Shown: positions 17,324 to 25,991, counted from the stretch's first letter. The stretch: 45,669 bases of DNA from Bradyrhizobium sp. AT1 (GCF_001590795.1 NZ_JXDL01000001.1:3047502-3093170); one strand, 5' to 3'. Translations and numbers: made by a program. Notes: generated by a model not told the origin, from the sequence alone.

Positions 17324-17410
17324 CAGCATCTCATCCTGCCGGTGTTTTGCCCGACGGGTCAACTTGATCGCGGTCGTGAATGTCGTCGCGACACCGCTGG
17401 AAAACCCCTT
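17324..17410 (+). repeat. Direct repeat copy B
   Basis: Second copy of the element at 13913-13993, same orientation, again carrying GTGTTTTGCCCGACGGGTCAA. It lies about 90 bases beyond the FixK box of the exchanger gene, as copy A does beyond the sulP box. The region up to 17574 is otherwise non-coding. Confidence 0.75.
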
Positions 17411-17574
17411 TCCGATCAAAGGGCGTTCTACTGTGCATGGGGTTGTTTTGCGACTTTTTGGTTTGGCTCTCCAAAAAATGGCTCAGCAGAGGATCGCCCA
17501 GCCTTCGTGCATACACAGCATGCAAGCATATGCCTGTGGCCGGCAGCTCCACCGTAGTACATGCCGAAGTCCCC

Positions 17575-18996
17575 ATGGCCACGCCGCCGGAGCCACGCGC
17601 GAACGCAATGACAATCACGTTACCCGCCGCTGCGCACGAGCCCGACCACCCCATCGCCGATGGCCTGCCCGCCGCACAGCGGCGCTGGGCGATTGCCGCG
17701 ATCTTCACTGCGCTGGCGCTGGCCTCGCTCGACACCGCGATCGCCAACATCGCCCTGCCCGCCATTGCCGCCGATCTGCATGTCTCACCGGAGCAGTCGG
17801 TCTGGGTCGTCAACGTCTACCAGATCGCGCTGGTGGCGACGCTGCTGCCGCTCGGGGCGCTCGGCGAGATCGTCGGGCACCAGCGCATCTATCTCGGAGG
17901 CCTGATCCTGTTCACCATCGCCTCGCTGTTCTGCGCGGTGGCGTGGTCGCTCGATAGCCTCCTGGTCGCGCGCACGCTGCAGGGCCTCGGCGCCAGCGGC
18001 ATCATGAGCGTCAACACGGCGCTGGTGCGCTTCGTCTATCCCGGACGGATGCTCGGCCGCGGCCTGGGCCACAACGCGCTGGTGGTCGCGACCGCCTTCA
18101 CCTTCGGGCCCACGATCGCATCGGCGATCCTGGCGATCGGCCCATGGCCGTGGCTGTTCGCCGTCAACATCCCCTTTGGTCTGATCGCGATCGGCATCGG
18201 CTTTGCGATGCTACCCAAGACGCCGCGCGCCGATCACGGCTTCGATTTCCTCGGCGCGATGCTGGCATCGGCCTGCCTCGGCCTGTTCATCACCGGCATC
18301 GGCAGCGCCGCGCACAATCTGTCGCCGGTGGTCGTGGGCGTCGAGCTGGTCTCGGCGCTCGCGCTCGGCTTCGTCCTGACGCGCCGCCACGCCGACCATC
18401 CCGCCCCGATGCTGCCGATCGACCTGTTCGGCCGGCCGATGTTCGCGCTGTCGGCCGCGACCGCGGTCTGCTCCTTCACCGTGCAAGGACTCGCCTTCGT
18501 CTCGCTGCCGTTCTATTTCGAGGACGTGCTGGGTCGCTCGCAGGTCGAGACCGGCTTCTTCATGACGCCGTGGCCGCTGGTGGTCGGCATCATGGCGCCG
18601 ATCGCAGGACGGTTGTCCGATCGCCATGCGGTCGGCCTGCTCGGCGGCATCGGCCTCGTTCTGCTCGGCATCGGCATGGCGCTGCTCGCGACGCTTCCCG
18701 CCAGCCCCGCCATTGCCGACATCATCTGGCGGATGGTGATCTGCGGCATGGGATTCGGCTTCTTCCAGGCACCGAACATGAAGGCGGTGATGTCGAGCGC
18801 GCCGCCGCATCGCAGCGGCAGCGCCTCCGGCATCGTCGCGACCGCGCGCCTCACCGGACAGACGACGGGGGCAGCGCTCGCCGCTCTCTGCTTCGCGCTC
18901 GCCGGTCACGACGGCGCGACGGTGGCCCTGGCCCTCGGCGCCGGCTTTGCCGCGCTCGGCAGCGTGATGAGCTTCTTGCGATTGGCGGTGAAGTAA
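17575..18996 (+). CDS. MFS transporter, DHA2 (EmrB/QacA-like) drug exporter
   Basis: 473-residue major facilitator protein with about 14 membrane segments. Motifs: LASLDTAIANIALPAIA in helix 1 (motif D1-like), VNVYQIALVATLLPLGALGE with the loop GHQRIYLGG, and RTLQGLGASGIMSVNTALV. The DHA2 group exports drugs, dyes or metabolites by proton antiport. The open frame extends to 17380, but residues before 17575 look untranslated and overlap repeat copy B; ATG 17608 is another option. It converges with the radical SAM gene with only four bases between the stops. Confidence 0.88.
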   Translation: MATPPEPRANAMTITLPAAAHEPDHPIADGLPAAQRRWAIAAIFTALALASLDTAIANIALPAIAADLHVSPEQSVWVVNVYQIALVATLLPLGALGEIVGHQRIYLGGLILFTIASLFCAVAWSLDSLLVARTLQGLGASGIMSVNTALVRFVYPGRMLGRGLGHNALVVATAFTFGPTIASAILAIGPWPWLFAVNIPFGLIAIGIGFAMLPKTPRADHGFDFLGAMLASACLGLFITGIGSAAHNLSPVVVGVELVSALALGFVLTRRHADHPAPMLPIDLFGRPMFALSAATAVCSFTVQGLAFVSLPFYFEDVLGRSQVETGFFMTPWPLVVGIMAPIAGRLSDRHAVGLLGGIGLVLLGIGMALLATLPASPAIADIIWRMVICGMGFGFFQAPNMKAVMSSAPPHRSGSASGIVATARLTGQTTGAALAALCFALAGHDGATVALALGAGFAALGSVMSFLRLAVK

Positions 18997-19000
18997 GCTC

Positions 19001-20602
19001 TCAAGCAGCGGTCACATCGACCGTCGCCGGTGTGGTTTCGTGGTCCAGAGCCGCCAGGCGGGTGTCGATGGCCGCGATGACCTTGCGCGAGTACGGCCCG
19101 AGATGCGCATAGGCCGCGATCATCTGCACCGCGATGCGGGCCGATGAGGTGTCACGCTTGGCGCAGTTCATGAAGGTCTGCCACAGCGGTCCCCTCGCCT
19201 CCGGAAGAGCCGTGACCACCTTGTGCACCGTCTCCATCGCGCCGAGCTTGGAACGGATGTCGCCTTCGGCGAGTTCGGATCGCTGCCTGGAGCGATCCAG
19301 CAACGTCATCAGCCGGTCGACCCGTCCGGCATAGGCCGCAGGGCTGTAGATGTGCTCGAGCACCCGCTTGTAGTCCGTCAGGATGTCGCGCAGCGGGCGC
19401 ACCGGGTCGAAGTTGATGCCGGCCGTGCATTGATCGGCACCGATGGTCGGCGCCACATCGTGGCCCGGATGCAGCCGGCCTTCGCGCTCCAGCCGCCGGG
19501 TGAGCTGCGTGTTCGGCAACGCATAGAGCAGGCCGACCATGGCGACCGGGATCGCGGCCTCGTCGATGAAGTCGATCATCGCATCGGCCATCGAGACCTT
19601 CTCGTTGTCGAAGCCGACGATGAAGCCGGCGGTGACCAGCATGCCCGCCGCGTAGATCTTGTGGATGCTCTCGGCGATGTTGCGGCGGGTGTTCTGCTTC
19701 TTGCGCATCGCGACCAGTGTCGCGGGATCCGGGCTCTCGATGCCGACGAAGATGCCGAAGAAATTGGCCCGGCCCATCAGCTCGAGCAATTCAGGGTCGT
19801 CGGCGAGATTGACCGACGCCTCGGTCGACAGCTCGAACGGATAACCATGGGCGCGCTGCCACTCGGCGAGCCGCGGCAGGAATTGCCGGAGCGACTTCTT
19901 GTTGCCGATGAAATTGTCATCGACGAAGTCGAGATGGCCTCGATAGCCCATGTTGTAGAGCGTCTCGAGCTCGACGAACATCTGCTCGACAGTCTTGGTT
20001 CTGGGCACGCGGCCGTAGAGCTCGATGATGTCGCAGAACTCGCAGGTGAACGGACAGCCGCGGGAATACTGCACACCGAGATAGAGATAGTCCTCGAACT
20101 TCAGCAGGTCGAAACGCGGCACCGGGGTCTTGGTGACGTCGGCCTGGAATTTCGGCGCGGTGAAGACGCCGGAGCGCGCCCCGCCCTCCCAGGCCGCAAT
20201 GAACTCGTCGATGACGCTCTCGGCCTCGCCGAGCACCCGGAAGTCCGCCCGCTCATAGACGTGCGGGCTGGAGGTCGGATCGGGACCGCCGACGACCACC
20301 GGCTTGCCTGCGTCACGACACACTTCGATCAGGCGCAGCGTGTCGGCCTGCTGCGGCAACATGCCGCCGGTGAACACGACGTCGGCCCAGGCGAGATCGT
20401 CGTCGCTGAAGGACGCGGTGTTGCAATCGATCAGCCGAACGGTCCAGCTCTCGGGCAACATCGCGGCAACGGTGATCAGGCCCAAAGGGGCGGCAGGGCG
20501 CTTGACGCCCATCACTTTGCAGGACTCCCCAAAGCTCCAAAACGACTCGGCCGAGAACAGCGGATAGAGCATCAGCACGCGGCATTGGCTCTGCACGATC
20601 AT
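19001..20602 (-). CDS. B12-binding radical SAM protein with DUF4070-like C-terminus (HpnP-related)
   Basis: 533-residue protein. Residues ~1-150 form a cobalamin-binding-like Rossmann region, without the DxHxxG base motif. A radical SAM core follows with CPFTCEFC (Cys 183, 187, 190) that ligates a 4Fe-4S cluster. The stretch CEFCDIIELYGRVPRTKT and the later FVDDNFIGNKK and FVGIESPDP closely resemble HpnP, the hopanoid C-2 methylase, and its relatives, so a methyltransferase-like role on a lipid or other unactivated carbon is plausible. TTAGGAG lies before the ATG at 20602. Divergent from the molybdenum hydroxylase. Exact reaction unknown. Confidence 0.87.
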   Translation of the reverse strand: MIVQSQCRVLMLYPLFSAESFWSFGESCKVMGVKRPAAPLGLITVAAMLPESWTVRLIDCNTASFSDDDLAWADVVFTGGMLPQQADTLRLIEVCRDAGKPVVVGGPDPTSSPHVYERADFRVLGEAESVIDEFIAAWEGGARSGVFTAPKFQADVTKTPVPRFDLLKFEDYLYLGVQYSRGCPFTCEFCDIIELYGRVPRTKTVEQMFVELETLYNMGYRGHLDFVDDNFIGNKKSLRQFLPRLAEWQRAHGYPFELSTEASVNLADDPELLELMGRANFFGIFVGIESPDPATLVAMRKKQNTRRNIAESIHKIYAAGMLVTAGFIVGFDNEKVSMADAMIDFIDEAAIPVAMVGLLYALPNTQLTRRLEREGRLHPGHDVAPTIGADQCTAGINFDPVRPLRDILTDYKRVLEHIYSPAAYAGRVDRLMTLLDRSRQRSELAEGDIRSKLGAMETVHKVVTALPEARGPLWQTFMNCAKRDTSSARIAVQMIAAYAHLGPYSRKVIAAIDTRLAALDHETTPATVDVTAA

Positions 20603-20901
20603 GGAACTCCTAAGAAAAACCCCACAGCTTGGCTGCAGTGTACCATTGCATCGCCGTCTTGCACCCCCACCAAAGAGACAAACTGTCGCCAGCTCTCGTT
20701 CCCGGCCGTCGCCCCAGCCCCCAGGCCGGCGTTTGGAGAGCACCCGCCGGAGACCAGCAACACCGCCATCCCCTCAATCTTCCTGCGACCACGGCAAGCT
20801 TCGGCAGCCAACCCGCGGACTGTTGATTTGAATGGTTCCAGTTTGCCGGACACAGTGCCGCCCGGAGTTCAATCGGTGGATTGGCCAATCAGGGGACTGC
20901 G
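20603..20901. other. Divergent promoter region of the radical SAM and molybdenum hydroxylase genes
   Basis: About 300 bases rich in C-tracts with no gene. I looked for EcfG, FixK and sigma-54 sites and found none convincing. It must hold both divergent promoters. Confidence 0.4.
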
Positions 20902-21351
20902 ATGGCAAACCTAACAATCAACGGAAAAACACTCACCCTCGACGTCGAGCCGGATACGCCGCTGCTGTGGGCGATTCGCGAGAATGCCGGCCTGACCGGC
21001 ACCAAATATGGTTGCGGCATCGCACAATGCGGCGCCTGCACCGTTCACGTCGACGGCGTGGCGATGCGCTCCTGCGGCGTTTCGGTCAGCGAGGCCGCGG
21101 GCAAGAGGATCACCACGATCGAAGGGCTCGCCTCGGGCGGCACGCTGCACAAGGTGCAGGAGGCCTGGATCGCCCAGGATGTTCCGCAATGCGGCTATTG
21201 CCAAAGCGGCATGATCATGGCGGTGGCAGCGCTGCTGAGCGAGAAGCCGAAACCGACCGACGCCGATATCGACGAGGCCATCACCAATATCTGCCGCTGC
21301 GGCACCTTCCAGCAGGTGCGCGAAGCGATCCACCTGATCGCAAGCGCGTAA
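20902..21351 (+). CDS. 2Fe-2S subunit of a molybdenum hydroxylase (isoquinoline 1-oxidoreductase alpha-like)
   Basis: 149-residue electron-transfer subunit with two 2Fe-2S domains. The N-terminal plant-ferredoxin-type cluster is bound by CGIAQCGAC (~38-46) and a later Cys (~58). The C-terminal helical domain carries CGYC (~95-98) and CRC (~130-132). Length and layout match IorA/small subunits of membrane-linked aldehyde and N-heterocycle dehydrogenases. Upstream GGGGA supports ATG 20902. The catalytic subunit follows after 11 bases. No signal peptide; exported, if at all, by riding with the Tat-bearing large subunit. Confidence 0.92.
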   Translation: MANLTINGKTLTLDVEPDTPLLWAIRENAGLTGTKYGCGIAQCGACTVHVDGVAMRSCGVSVSEAAGKRITTIEGLASGGTLHKVQEAWIAQDVPQCGYCQSGMIMAVAALLSEKPKPTDADIDEAITNICRCGTFQQVREAIHLIASA

Positions 21352-21362
21352 GGAGCCGCCCC

Positions 21363-23549
21363 ATGAACAAGCATGTTTCTCCCAAAATGAACCGTCGCGC
21401 CTTCGTGATCGGCAGCGCCACGCTGGGCGCCGGCCTTGCGATCGGCCTCGACCTTCCCTTCGGCGGGCCCGCCGTGGTCCGCGCCGCCGACGGCTCGCCG
21501 GAGATCGGCGCCTGGGTCGTGGTCAGGCCCGATGACACCGTCGTGATTCGCATCGCCCGCTCCGAGATGGGCCAGGGCTCGTTGACAGGCCTCGCCCAAC
21601 TCGTCGCCGAGGAGCTCGAATGCGACTGGACCAAGGTCACGACCGAATACCCGACGCCGGGCCAGAGCGTCGCGCGCAAGCGCGTCTGGGGCGATTTCTC
21701 GACCGGCGGCAGCCGCGGCATCCGTTCCTCGCAAGACTATGTCCGCAAGGGCGGCGCCACCGCGCGCGTGATGCTGATCCAGGCCGCCGCCAACGGATGG
21801 AAGGTGCCGGTCTCCGAATGCAAGGCGGACAACAGCGTCATTACCCACACGCCGACAGGCAAGACCACGACCTACGGTAAGGTCGCCGAGGCCGCGGCGA
21901 AGCTGACGCCGCCGTCTGACGTCAAGCTGAAGGATCCGAAGGACTGGAAGCTGATCGGCAAGGGCGTGAAGCGGCTCGACACCGTCGACAAGACCACCGG
22001 CGCCATGATCTACGGCGCCGACGTCAAGCTGCCGGGCATGCTGAACGCTGCGATCAAGGACTGCCCGGTGTTCGGCGGCAAGCTGAAGAGTTTTGACGAA
22101 GCCAAGATCGCCGGCATGAAAGGCGTCAAGAAGGTCGTCAAGGTCGGCGATACCGCGGTCGCTGTGGTCGCCGACACCTGGTGGCACGCCAAGACCGCGC
22201 TGGAGGCGCTGCCCATCGTCTGGGACGAAGGCGACAACGCCAAGGTCTCCAGCGAGTCGATTGCGAAATGGCTGGCCGAAGGCCTCAACAACGACCAGCC
22301 GGCCTATGTCGGCAACAAGAACGGTGATGCCAAGGCGGCCATTGCGAGCGCGGCAAAGAAGGTCGAAGCCGTCTACTCCTATCCCTATCAGAACCACGCC
22401 ACGATGGAGCCGATGAACGCCACGGCGCTCTACACCGCGGACAAATGCGAGGTCTGGTGCGGCACGCAGAATGGCGAGGCGGCGTTCGCGGCCGTGCTGG
22501 AGGCGTCGGGCCTGCCGGCGGACAAGTGCGACGTGCACAAGGTGATGTTGGGAGGCGGCTTCGGCCGACGCGGCCAGACCGACTATGTCCGTCAGGCGGT
22601 CCTGATCGCCAAGGAAATGCCGGGCACGCCGGTCAAGCTGCTATGGTCGCGCGAAGAGGACATGGCGCACGGCAGGTATCACCCGATCACCCAGTGCAAG
22701 ATGACCGGCGCGTTCGACGCCAACAACAATCTGGTCGCGCTGCACTACCGCCTGTCCGGGCAATCGATCCTGTTCTCGCTCCGCCCTGAAGCGCTGCAGA
22801 ACGGCATGGACCCGGCGGCCTTCCAGGGCGTCGCTCAATCCGGCGAAGCCGCGTTCGGCTATTCGGTGCCGAACCTCTTGGTCGAGCACGCGATGCGCAA
22901 CCCGCACGTTCCGCCCGGCTTCTGGCGCGGCGTCAACGTCAATCACAACGCGATCTACATGGAATGCTTCATGGACGAGCTGGCCCAGGCCGCAGGCCAG
23001 GACCCGCTCGAGTTCCGCCGCAAGCTGATGGGCAATCACCCCAAGCATCTGGCGGTGCTCAATGCGGTCGCGGAGAAGATCGGCTGGAGCACGCCGGCGC
23101 CGCAGGGCATCTACCGCGGCATTGCCCAGGTGATGGGCTATGGCAGCTATGTCGCCGGCGCCGCCGAGATCTCGGTGACCGACGGCAACAAGATCAAGGT
23201 GCATCGCATCGTCGCCTCCACCGACCCCGGCTACGTCGTCAATCCGGCGCAGGTGGAGCGGCAGATCGCGGGCTCCTTCGTCTATGGCCTCTCCGCGCTG
23301 TTCTATGGCGGCTGTACCGTCAAGGACGGCAAGATCGAGCAAACCAACTTCGACACCTACAATTCGATGCGCATCAACGAGATGCCGAAGGTGGAATCGG
23401 TGATGGTGCCGAGCGGCGGATTCTGGGGCGGCGTCGGCGAGCCGACCATCGGCGTCGCGGCGCCGGCGGTGCTCAACGCGTATTTCGCGGCAACCGGCAA
23501 GCGTATCCGCTCCGTGCCGCTGCGCGACCAGAACATCACCTTTGCTTGA
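21363..23549 (+). CDS. Molybdopterin-binding subunit of a xanthine-dehydrogenase-family enzyme (IorB-like)
   Basis: 728-residue catalytic subunit. It starts with a Tat leader (NRRAFVIGSATLGAGLAIGL), so the folded cofactor-loaded complex should be exported. Typical motifs are GGGFGRRGQTDY, the PPGFWRGVN loop and, near residue 693, GVGEP, whose Glu is the catalytic base of the family. The split two-subunit, FAD-free form passes electrons to a cytochrome c or quinone rather than NAD. Possible substrates are aldehydes or N-heterocycles. AAGGAG lies before the ATG. The sox-type genes follow on the same strand, separated only by a hairpin. Confidence 0.92.
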   Translation: MNKHVSPKMNRRAFVIGSATLGAGLAIGLDLPFGGPAVVRAADGSPEIGAWVVVRPDDTVVIRIARSEMGQGSLTGLAQLVAEELECDWTKVTTEYPTPGQSVARKRVWGDFSTGGSRGIRSSQDYVRKGGATARVMLIQAAANGWKVPVSECKADNSVITHTPTGKTTTYGKVAEAAAKLTPPSDVKLKDPKDWKLIGKGVKRLDTVDKTTGAMIYGADVKLPGMLNAAIKDCPVFGGKLKSFDEAKIAGMKGVKKVVKVGDTAVAVVADTWWHAKTALEALPIVWDEGDNAKVSSESIAKWLAEGLNNDQPAYVGNKNGDAKAAIASAAKKVEAVYSYPYQNHATMEPMNATALYTADKCEVWCGTQNGEAAFAAVLEASGLPADKCDVHKVMLGGGFGRRGQTDYVRQAVLIAKEMPGTPVKLLWSREEDMAHGRYHPITQCKMTGAFDANNNLVALHYRLSGQSILFSLRPEALQNGMDPAAFQGVAQSGEAAFGYSVPNLLVEHAMRNPHVPPGFWRGVNVNHNAIYMECFMDELAQAAGQDPLEFRRKLMGNHPKHLAVLNAVAEKIGWSTPAPQGIYRGIAQVMGYGSYVAGAAEISVTDGNKIKVHRIVASTDPGYVVNPAQVERQIAGSFVYGLSALFYGGCTVKDGKIEQTNFDTYNSMRINEMPKVESVMVPSGGFWGGVGEPTIGVAAPAVLNAYFAATGKRIRSVPLRDQNITFA

Positions 23550-23560
23550 AGCAACATGCT

Positions 23561-23594
23561 GCGGCGGCGAAAGATTGCCGCCGCGGCCCCTTTT
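23561..23594 (+). terminator. Hairpin with T-run between molybdenum hydroxylase and fccB
   Basis: GCGGCGGC at 23561-23568 and GCCGCCGC at 23577-23584 form a perfect 8-bp stem around GAAAGATT, followed by GGCCCCTTTT. The spacing to the T-run is a little long for a strong terminator, so attenuation is likely. It lies just before the preferred fccB start. Confidence 0.5.
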
Positions 23595-23597
23595 CGA

Positions 23598-24881
23598 ATG
23601 TCCCTGATGATCAAGCGCCCGGTGACACGGCGGAATGCCGTGTTCGGCATCACCATGGCGGCCGCAACGCTGGCGCGGCCATCGATCTTGCGTGCGCAAT
23701 CCACGGGACGTGTCGTCGTGGTCGGCGGCGGCTTCGGCGGCGCGGCTTGCGCCCGCGCGCTGAAGCGTGCGCAGGAAAGCCTGCACGTCATCCTGATCGA
23801 ACCCAACGCGGTCTTCACCTCCTGCCCGTTCAGCAACGCGGTGATTGCAGGCCTGCGCGACATCGAAGCGCAGCAATTCGGCTACGACAAGATCGCCGCC
23901 GATGGCGTCACCGTGATCGGGCAGGCCGTGACCACGATCGACCCGGAACGACGCAGCGTCGTGACCGCCGACGGCGTCGCCCTGCCCTATGACCGCCTCG
24001 TGCTCTCGCCCGGCATCGACTTCCACTTTGAAGCCATGCCCGGCTATGACGAGGCCGCATCGCAAAAAATGCCGCACGCCTGGAAGGCCGGCGCTCAGAC
24101 ATTGCTGCTGCGCCGGCAATTGGAAGCGATGGCCGACGGCGGCACGGTCGCCATTGCGATCCCGGCCAATCCCTCGCGCTGCCCGCCGGCCCCTTACGAG
24201 CGCGCCAGCCTGATCGCGCACTACCTCAAGGCCAACAAGCCCCGTTCAAAAGTCCTGATCCTCGATGCCAAGGACAGCTTCTCCCAGCAGCGGCTGTTCG
24301 AGCGGGCATGGAAGGAACTTTATGGCGACATGATCGAACGCATCGGCCTGTCGCAAGGCGGCCGCGTGACCTCGGTCGACCCTTCGAACATGACGATCGT
24401 CACCGAGTTCGGCAACTACACGCCCGACGTCGCCAACGTCATCCCGCCGCAGCGTGCGGGCCACATCGCCGAGACCGCGGGCGCTACCGATGCGACCGGC
24501 TGGTGTCCGATCGATCCCGTGAGCTTCGAGTCGAAACTCGTCCCGAACATCCACGTCATCGGCGATGCCTGCCTTGGCGGCGGCATTCCCAAATCCGCGT
24601 CGGCCGCAAGCACGCAAGGCAAGGCTTGCGCAACCGCCATCGTCAACCTGCTCGCCGGCCGCGCGCTGGAATCGCCGCGGCTCACCGGGGTCTGCTACAA
24701 CATCGTTGCCCCCGCTTACGGCTTCTCGCTCGCCGGCAATTACCAGCCCAAAGGCGACATCTTCGCCGAGGTCGAAGGCGGCGCGACCAGCCCGGTCGAC
24801 GCGCCGCGCGAGCTGCGCACGCGCGAGGCTGCGGAGGCGGAGCGTTGGTTTCAAACCATCACGGCAGAGACGTTTGGTTAG
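23598..24881 (+). CDS. fccB: Flavocytochrome c sulfide dehydrogenase flavoprotein (FccB/SoxF-like)
   Basis: 427-residue periplasmic FAD protein expected to oxidise sulfide and pass electrons to a cytochrome c. A Tat leader (TRRNAVFGITMAAATLA) comes first. FAD motif VVVGGGFGGAACAR (~40-53). The Cys pattern of FccB is complete: SCPFSN (Cys ~76, covalent FAD site), RCPPAPYER (Cys ~195) and GWCPID (Cys ~303), the last two forming the redox disulfide. APAYG and the C-terminal DAPRELRTREA fit as well. ATG 23556 and 23607 are other possible starts; ribosome sites are weak for all. The usual dihaem partner FccA is missing; monohaem SoxX follows instead. Confidence 0.92.
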   Translation: MSLMIKRPVTRRNAVFGITMAAATLARPSILRAQSTGRVVVVGGGFGGAACARALKRAQESLHVILIEPNAVFTSCPFSNAVIAGLRDIEAQQFGYDKIAADGVTVIGQAVTTIDPERRSVVTADGVALPYDRLVLSPGIDFHFEAMPGYDEAASQKMPHAWKAGAQTLLLRRQLEAMADGGTVAIAIPANPSRCPPAPYERASLIAHYLKANKPRSKVLILDAKDSFSQQRLFERAWKELYGDMIERIGLSQGGRVTSVDPSNMTIVTEFGNYTPDVANVIPPQRAGHIAETAGATDATGWCPIDPVSFESKLVPNIHVIGDACLGGGIPKSASAASTQGKACATAIVNLLAGRALESPRLTGVCYNIVAPAYGFSLAGNYQPKGDIFAEVEGGATSPVDAPRELRTREAAEAERWFQTITAETFG

Positions 24882-24885
24882 AGCA

Positions 24886-25515
24886 ATGATGGGACGAGCC
24901 TGCGATGAAGTCGGTGCGCTCCCTCCCCCGCTTGCGGGGAAGGGTTGGGGAGAGGGTGTCTCCACTCGCGAGACCCCCCAAGAGGAGAGAGCCCTCACCC
25001 TCGCCTTCGGCTCGACCTCTCCCGCAAGCGGGAGAGGTAAGTGGAGCTCGCGGCAGCGCCGTGCACGCCCTCCGATATCTGCGATCGCTGCATTCATCGC
25101 GGCGAGCCTGGCCCTCTCCCCGCAGACCAAAGCGGACGAACTCGTCCCCTACGCGATCGTCGGCGACGGCATTCCCGCTTCGCTCACGGGCTCCCCCGGC
25201 GATGCCGCCCGCGGGCGCACACTGGTGCTCGCGCGCACCACGACCTGCATCCTCTGCCATTCCGGCCCCTTTCCTGAAACGCGGTTCCAGGGAGACCTCG
25301 CGCCCGACCTCGGCGGTGCCGGGAACCGATGGACGGGGAGCCAGTTGCGGCTTCGACTGGTCGATGCGTCGCGTTTCAACGCGCAGACCATCATGCCGTC
25401 CTATTATCGCAACGACGGACTCGTGCGCGTCGGACGCAATTTCGCGGGCAAGCCGATCTTGTCGGCCGTGGAGATCGAGGACATCGTGGCCTTTCTTGCA
25501 ACGCTTCGGAACTAG
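24886..25515 (+). CDS. soxX: Sulfur-oxidation cytochrome SoxX with a repeat-encoded N-terminal extension
   Basis: 209-residue monohaem cytochrome c, the small subunit of SoxAX, which joins thiosulfate to the SoxY cysteine. Haem motif CILCH at 121-125 and the Met ligand in TIMPSYY (~170); the QGDLAPDLGGAGNRWT and KPILSAVEIEDIVAFLATL segments are SoxX-specific. The signal peptide core (ISAIAAFIAASLALS, cleavage near TKA-DEL) begins only at ~64. Residues 12-51 are encoded by a 120-bp palindromic repeat. No ATG, GTG or TTG lies in frame between codon 2 and the signal core, so translation appears to run through the repeat. ATG 24886 and 24889 are equivalent. Confidence 0.85.
   Translation: MMGRACDEVGALPPPLAGKGWGEGVSTRETPQEERALTLAFGSTSPASGRGKWSSRQRRARPPISAIAAFIAASLALSPQTKADELVPYAIVGDGIPASLTGSPGDAARGRTLVLARTTTCILCHSGPFPETRFQGDLAPDLGGAGNRWTGSQLRLRLVDASRFNAQTIMPSYYRNDGLVRVGRNFAGKPILSAVEIEDIVAFLATLRN
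24919..25038 (+). repeat. Dispersed palindromic element inside the soxX reading frame
   Basis: 120 bases made of a left hairpin (CCCCGCTTGCGGGG), a linker and a right perfect palindrome (ACCTCTCCCGC-AAGCGGGAGAGGT, 25015-25038). The left part recurs at 45588-45640. The length is 40 whole codons without a stop, so it adds 40 residues to SoxX without shifting the frame. This class of element is common between genes in Bradyrhizobium as I recall it. Confidence 0.8.
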
Positions 25516-25523
25516 GACAGAGC

Positions 25524-25991
25524 ATGCCGACCACGCGACGACAATTTCTAAGCCTTGCAGGCGGCATCACGACCGCCGGGGTCATGCCGGTCGTCACGCT
25601 GCGGCCGATCGAGGCGACGCCGGCCATGCTCAACACCGCGATCCGTAACGTCGTCGGCGAAGCACCCATTCGCACCGGCAAGGTGAAGCTCGATATTCCT
25701 CCGCTGGTCGAGAACGGAAACACCGTGCCGATGACGGTCAGTGTCGCGAGCCCGATGACGGCGACCGACTACGTCAAGAGCATCCACGTGTTCAACGAGA
25801 AGAACCCGCAGCCCAACATCGGCAATTTCTACCTCACCCCCTCCTCCGGCCGCGCGCAGGTCGCGACGCGAATACGCCTCGCAGACACCCAGAAGGTGGT
25901 GGCGATCGCCCGTCTCTCCGACGATACGTTTTGGCAGATTGCCGCAGACGTCGTCGTGACGCTCGCCGCCTGCACCGAGGAGATGAACTGA
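25524..25991 (+). CDS. soxY: Sulfur-carrier protein SoxY with an atypical C-terminus
   Basis: 155-residue periplasmic protein that, bound to SoxZ, carries sulfur intermediates on a C-terminal Cys. The Tat leader (TTRRQFLSLAGG) is at residues 3-14. The SoxY core is recognisable (IPPLVENGNTVPMTVSV, IHVFNEKNPQPNIGNFYLTP, RLADTQKVVAIARLSD). Instead of the canonical final GGCGG the protein ends LAACTEEMN: the Cys (150) is kept but the flexible glycines are gone and five residues follow. The stop overlaps the soxZ ATG by one base. Its function as a carrier is likely but may be altered. Confidence 0.9.
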   Translation: MPTTRRQFLSLAGGITTAGVMPVVTLRPIEATPAMLNTAIRNVVGEAPIRTGKVKLDIPPLVENGNTVPMTVSVASPMTATDYVKSIHVFNEKNPQPNIGNFYLTPSSGRAQVATRIRLADTQKVVAIARLSDDTFWQIAADVVVTLAACTEEMN

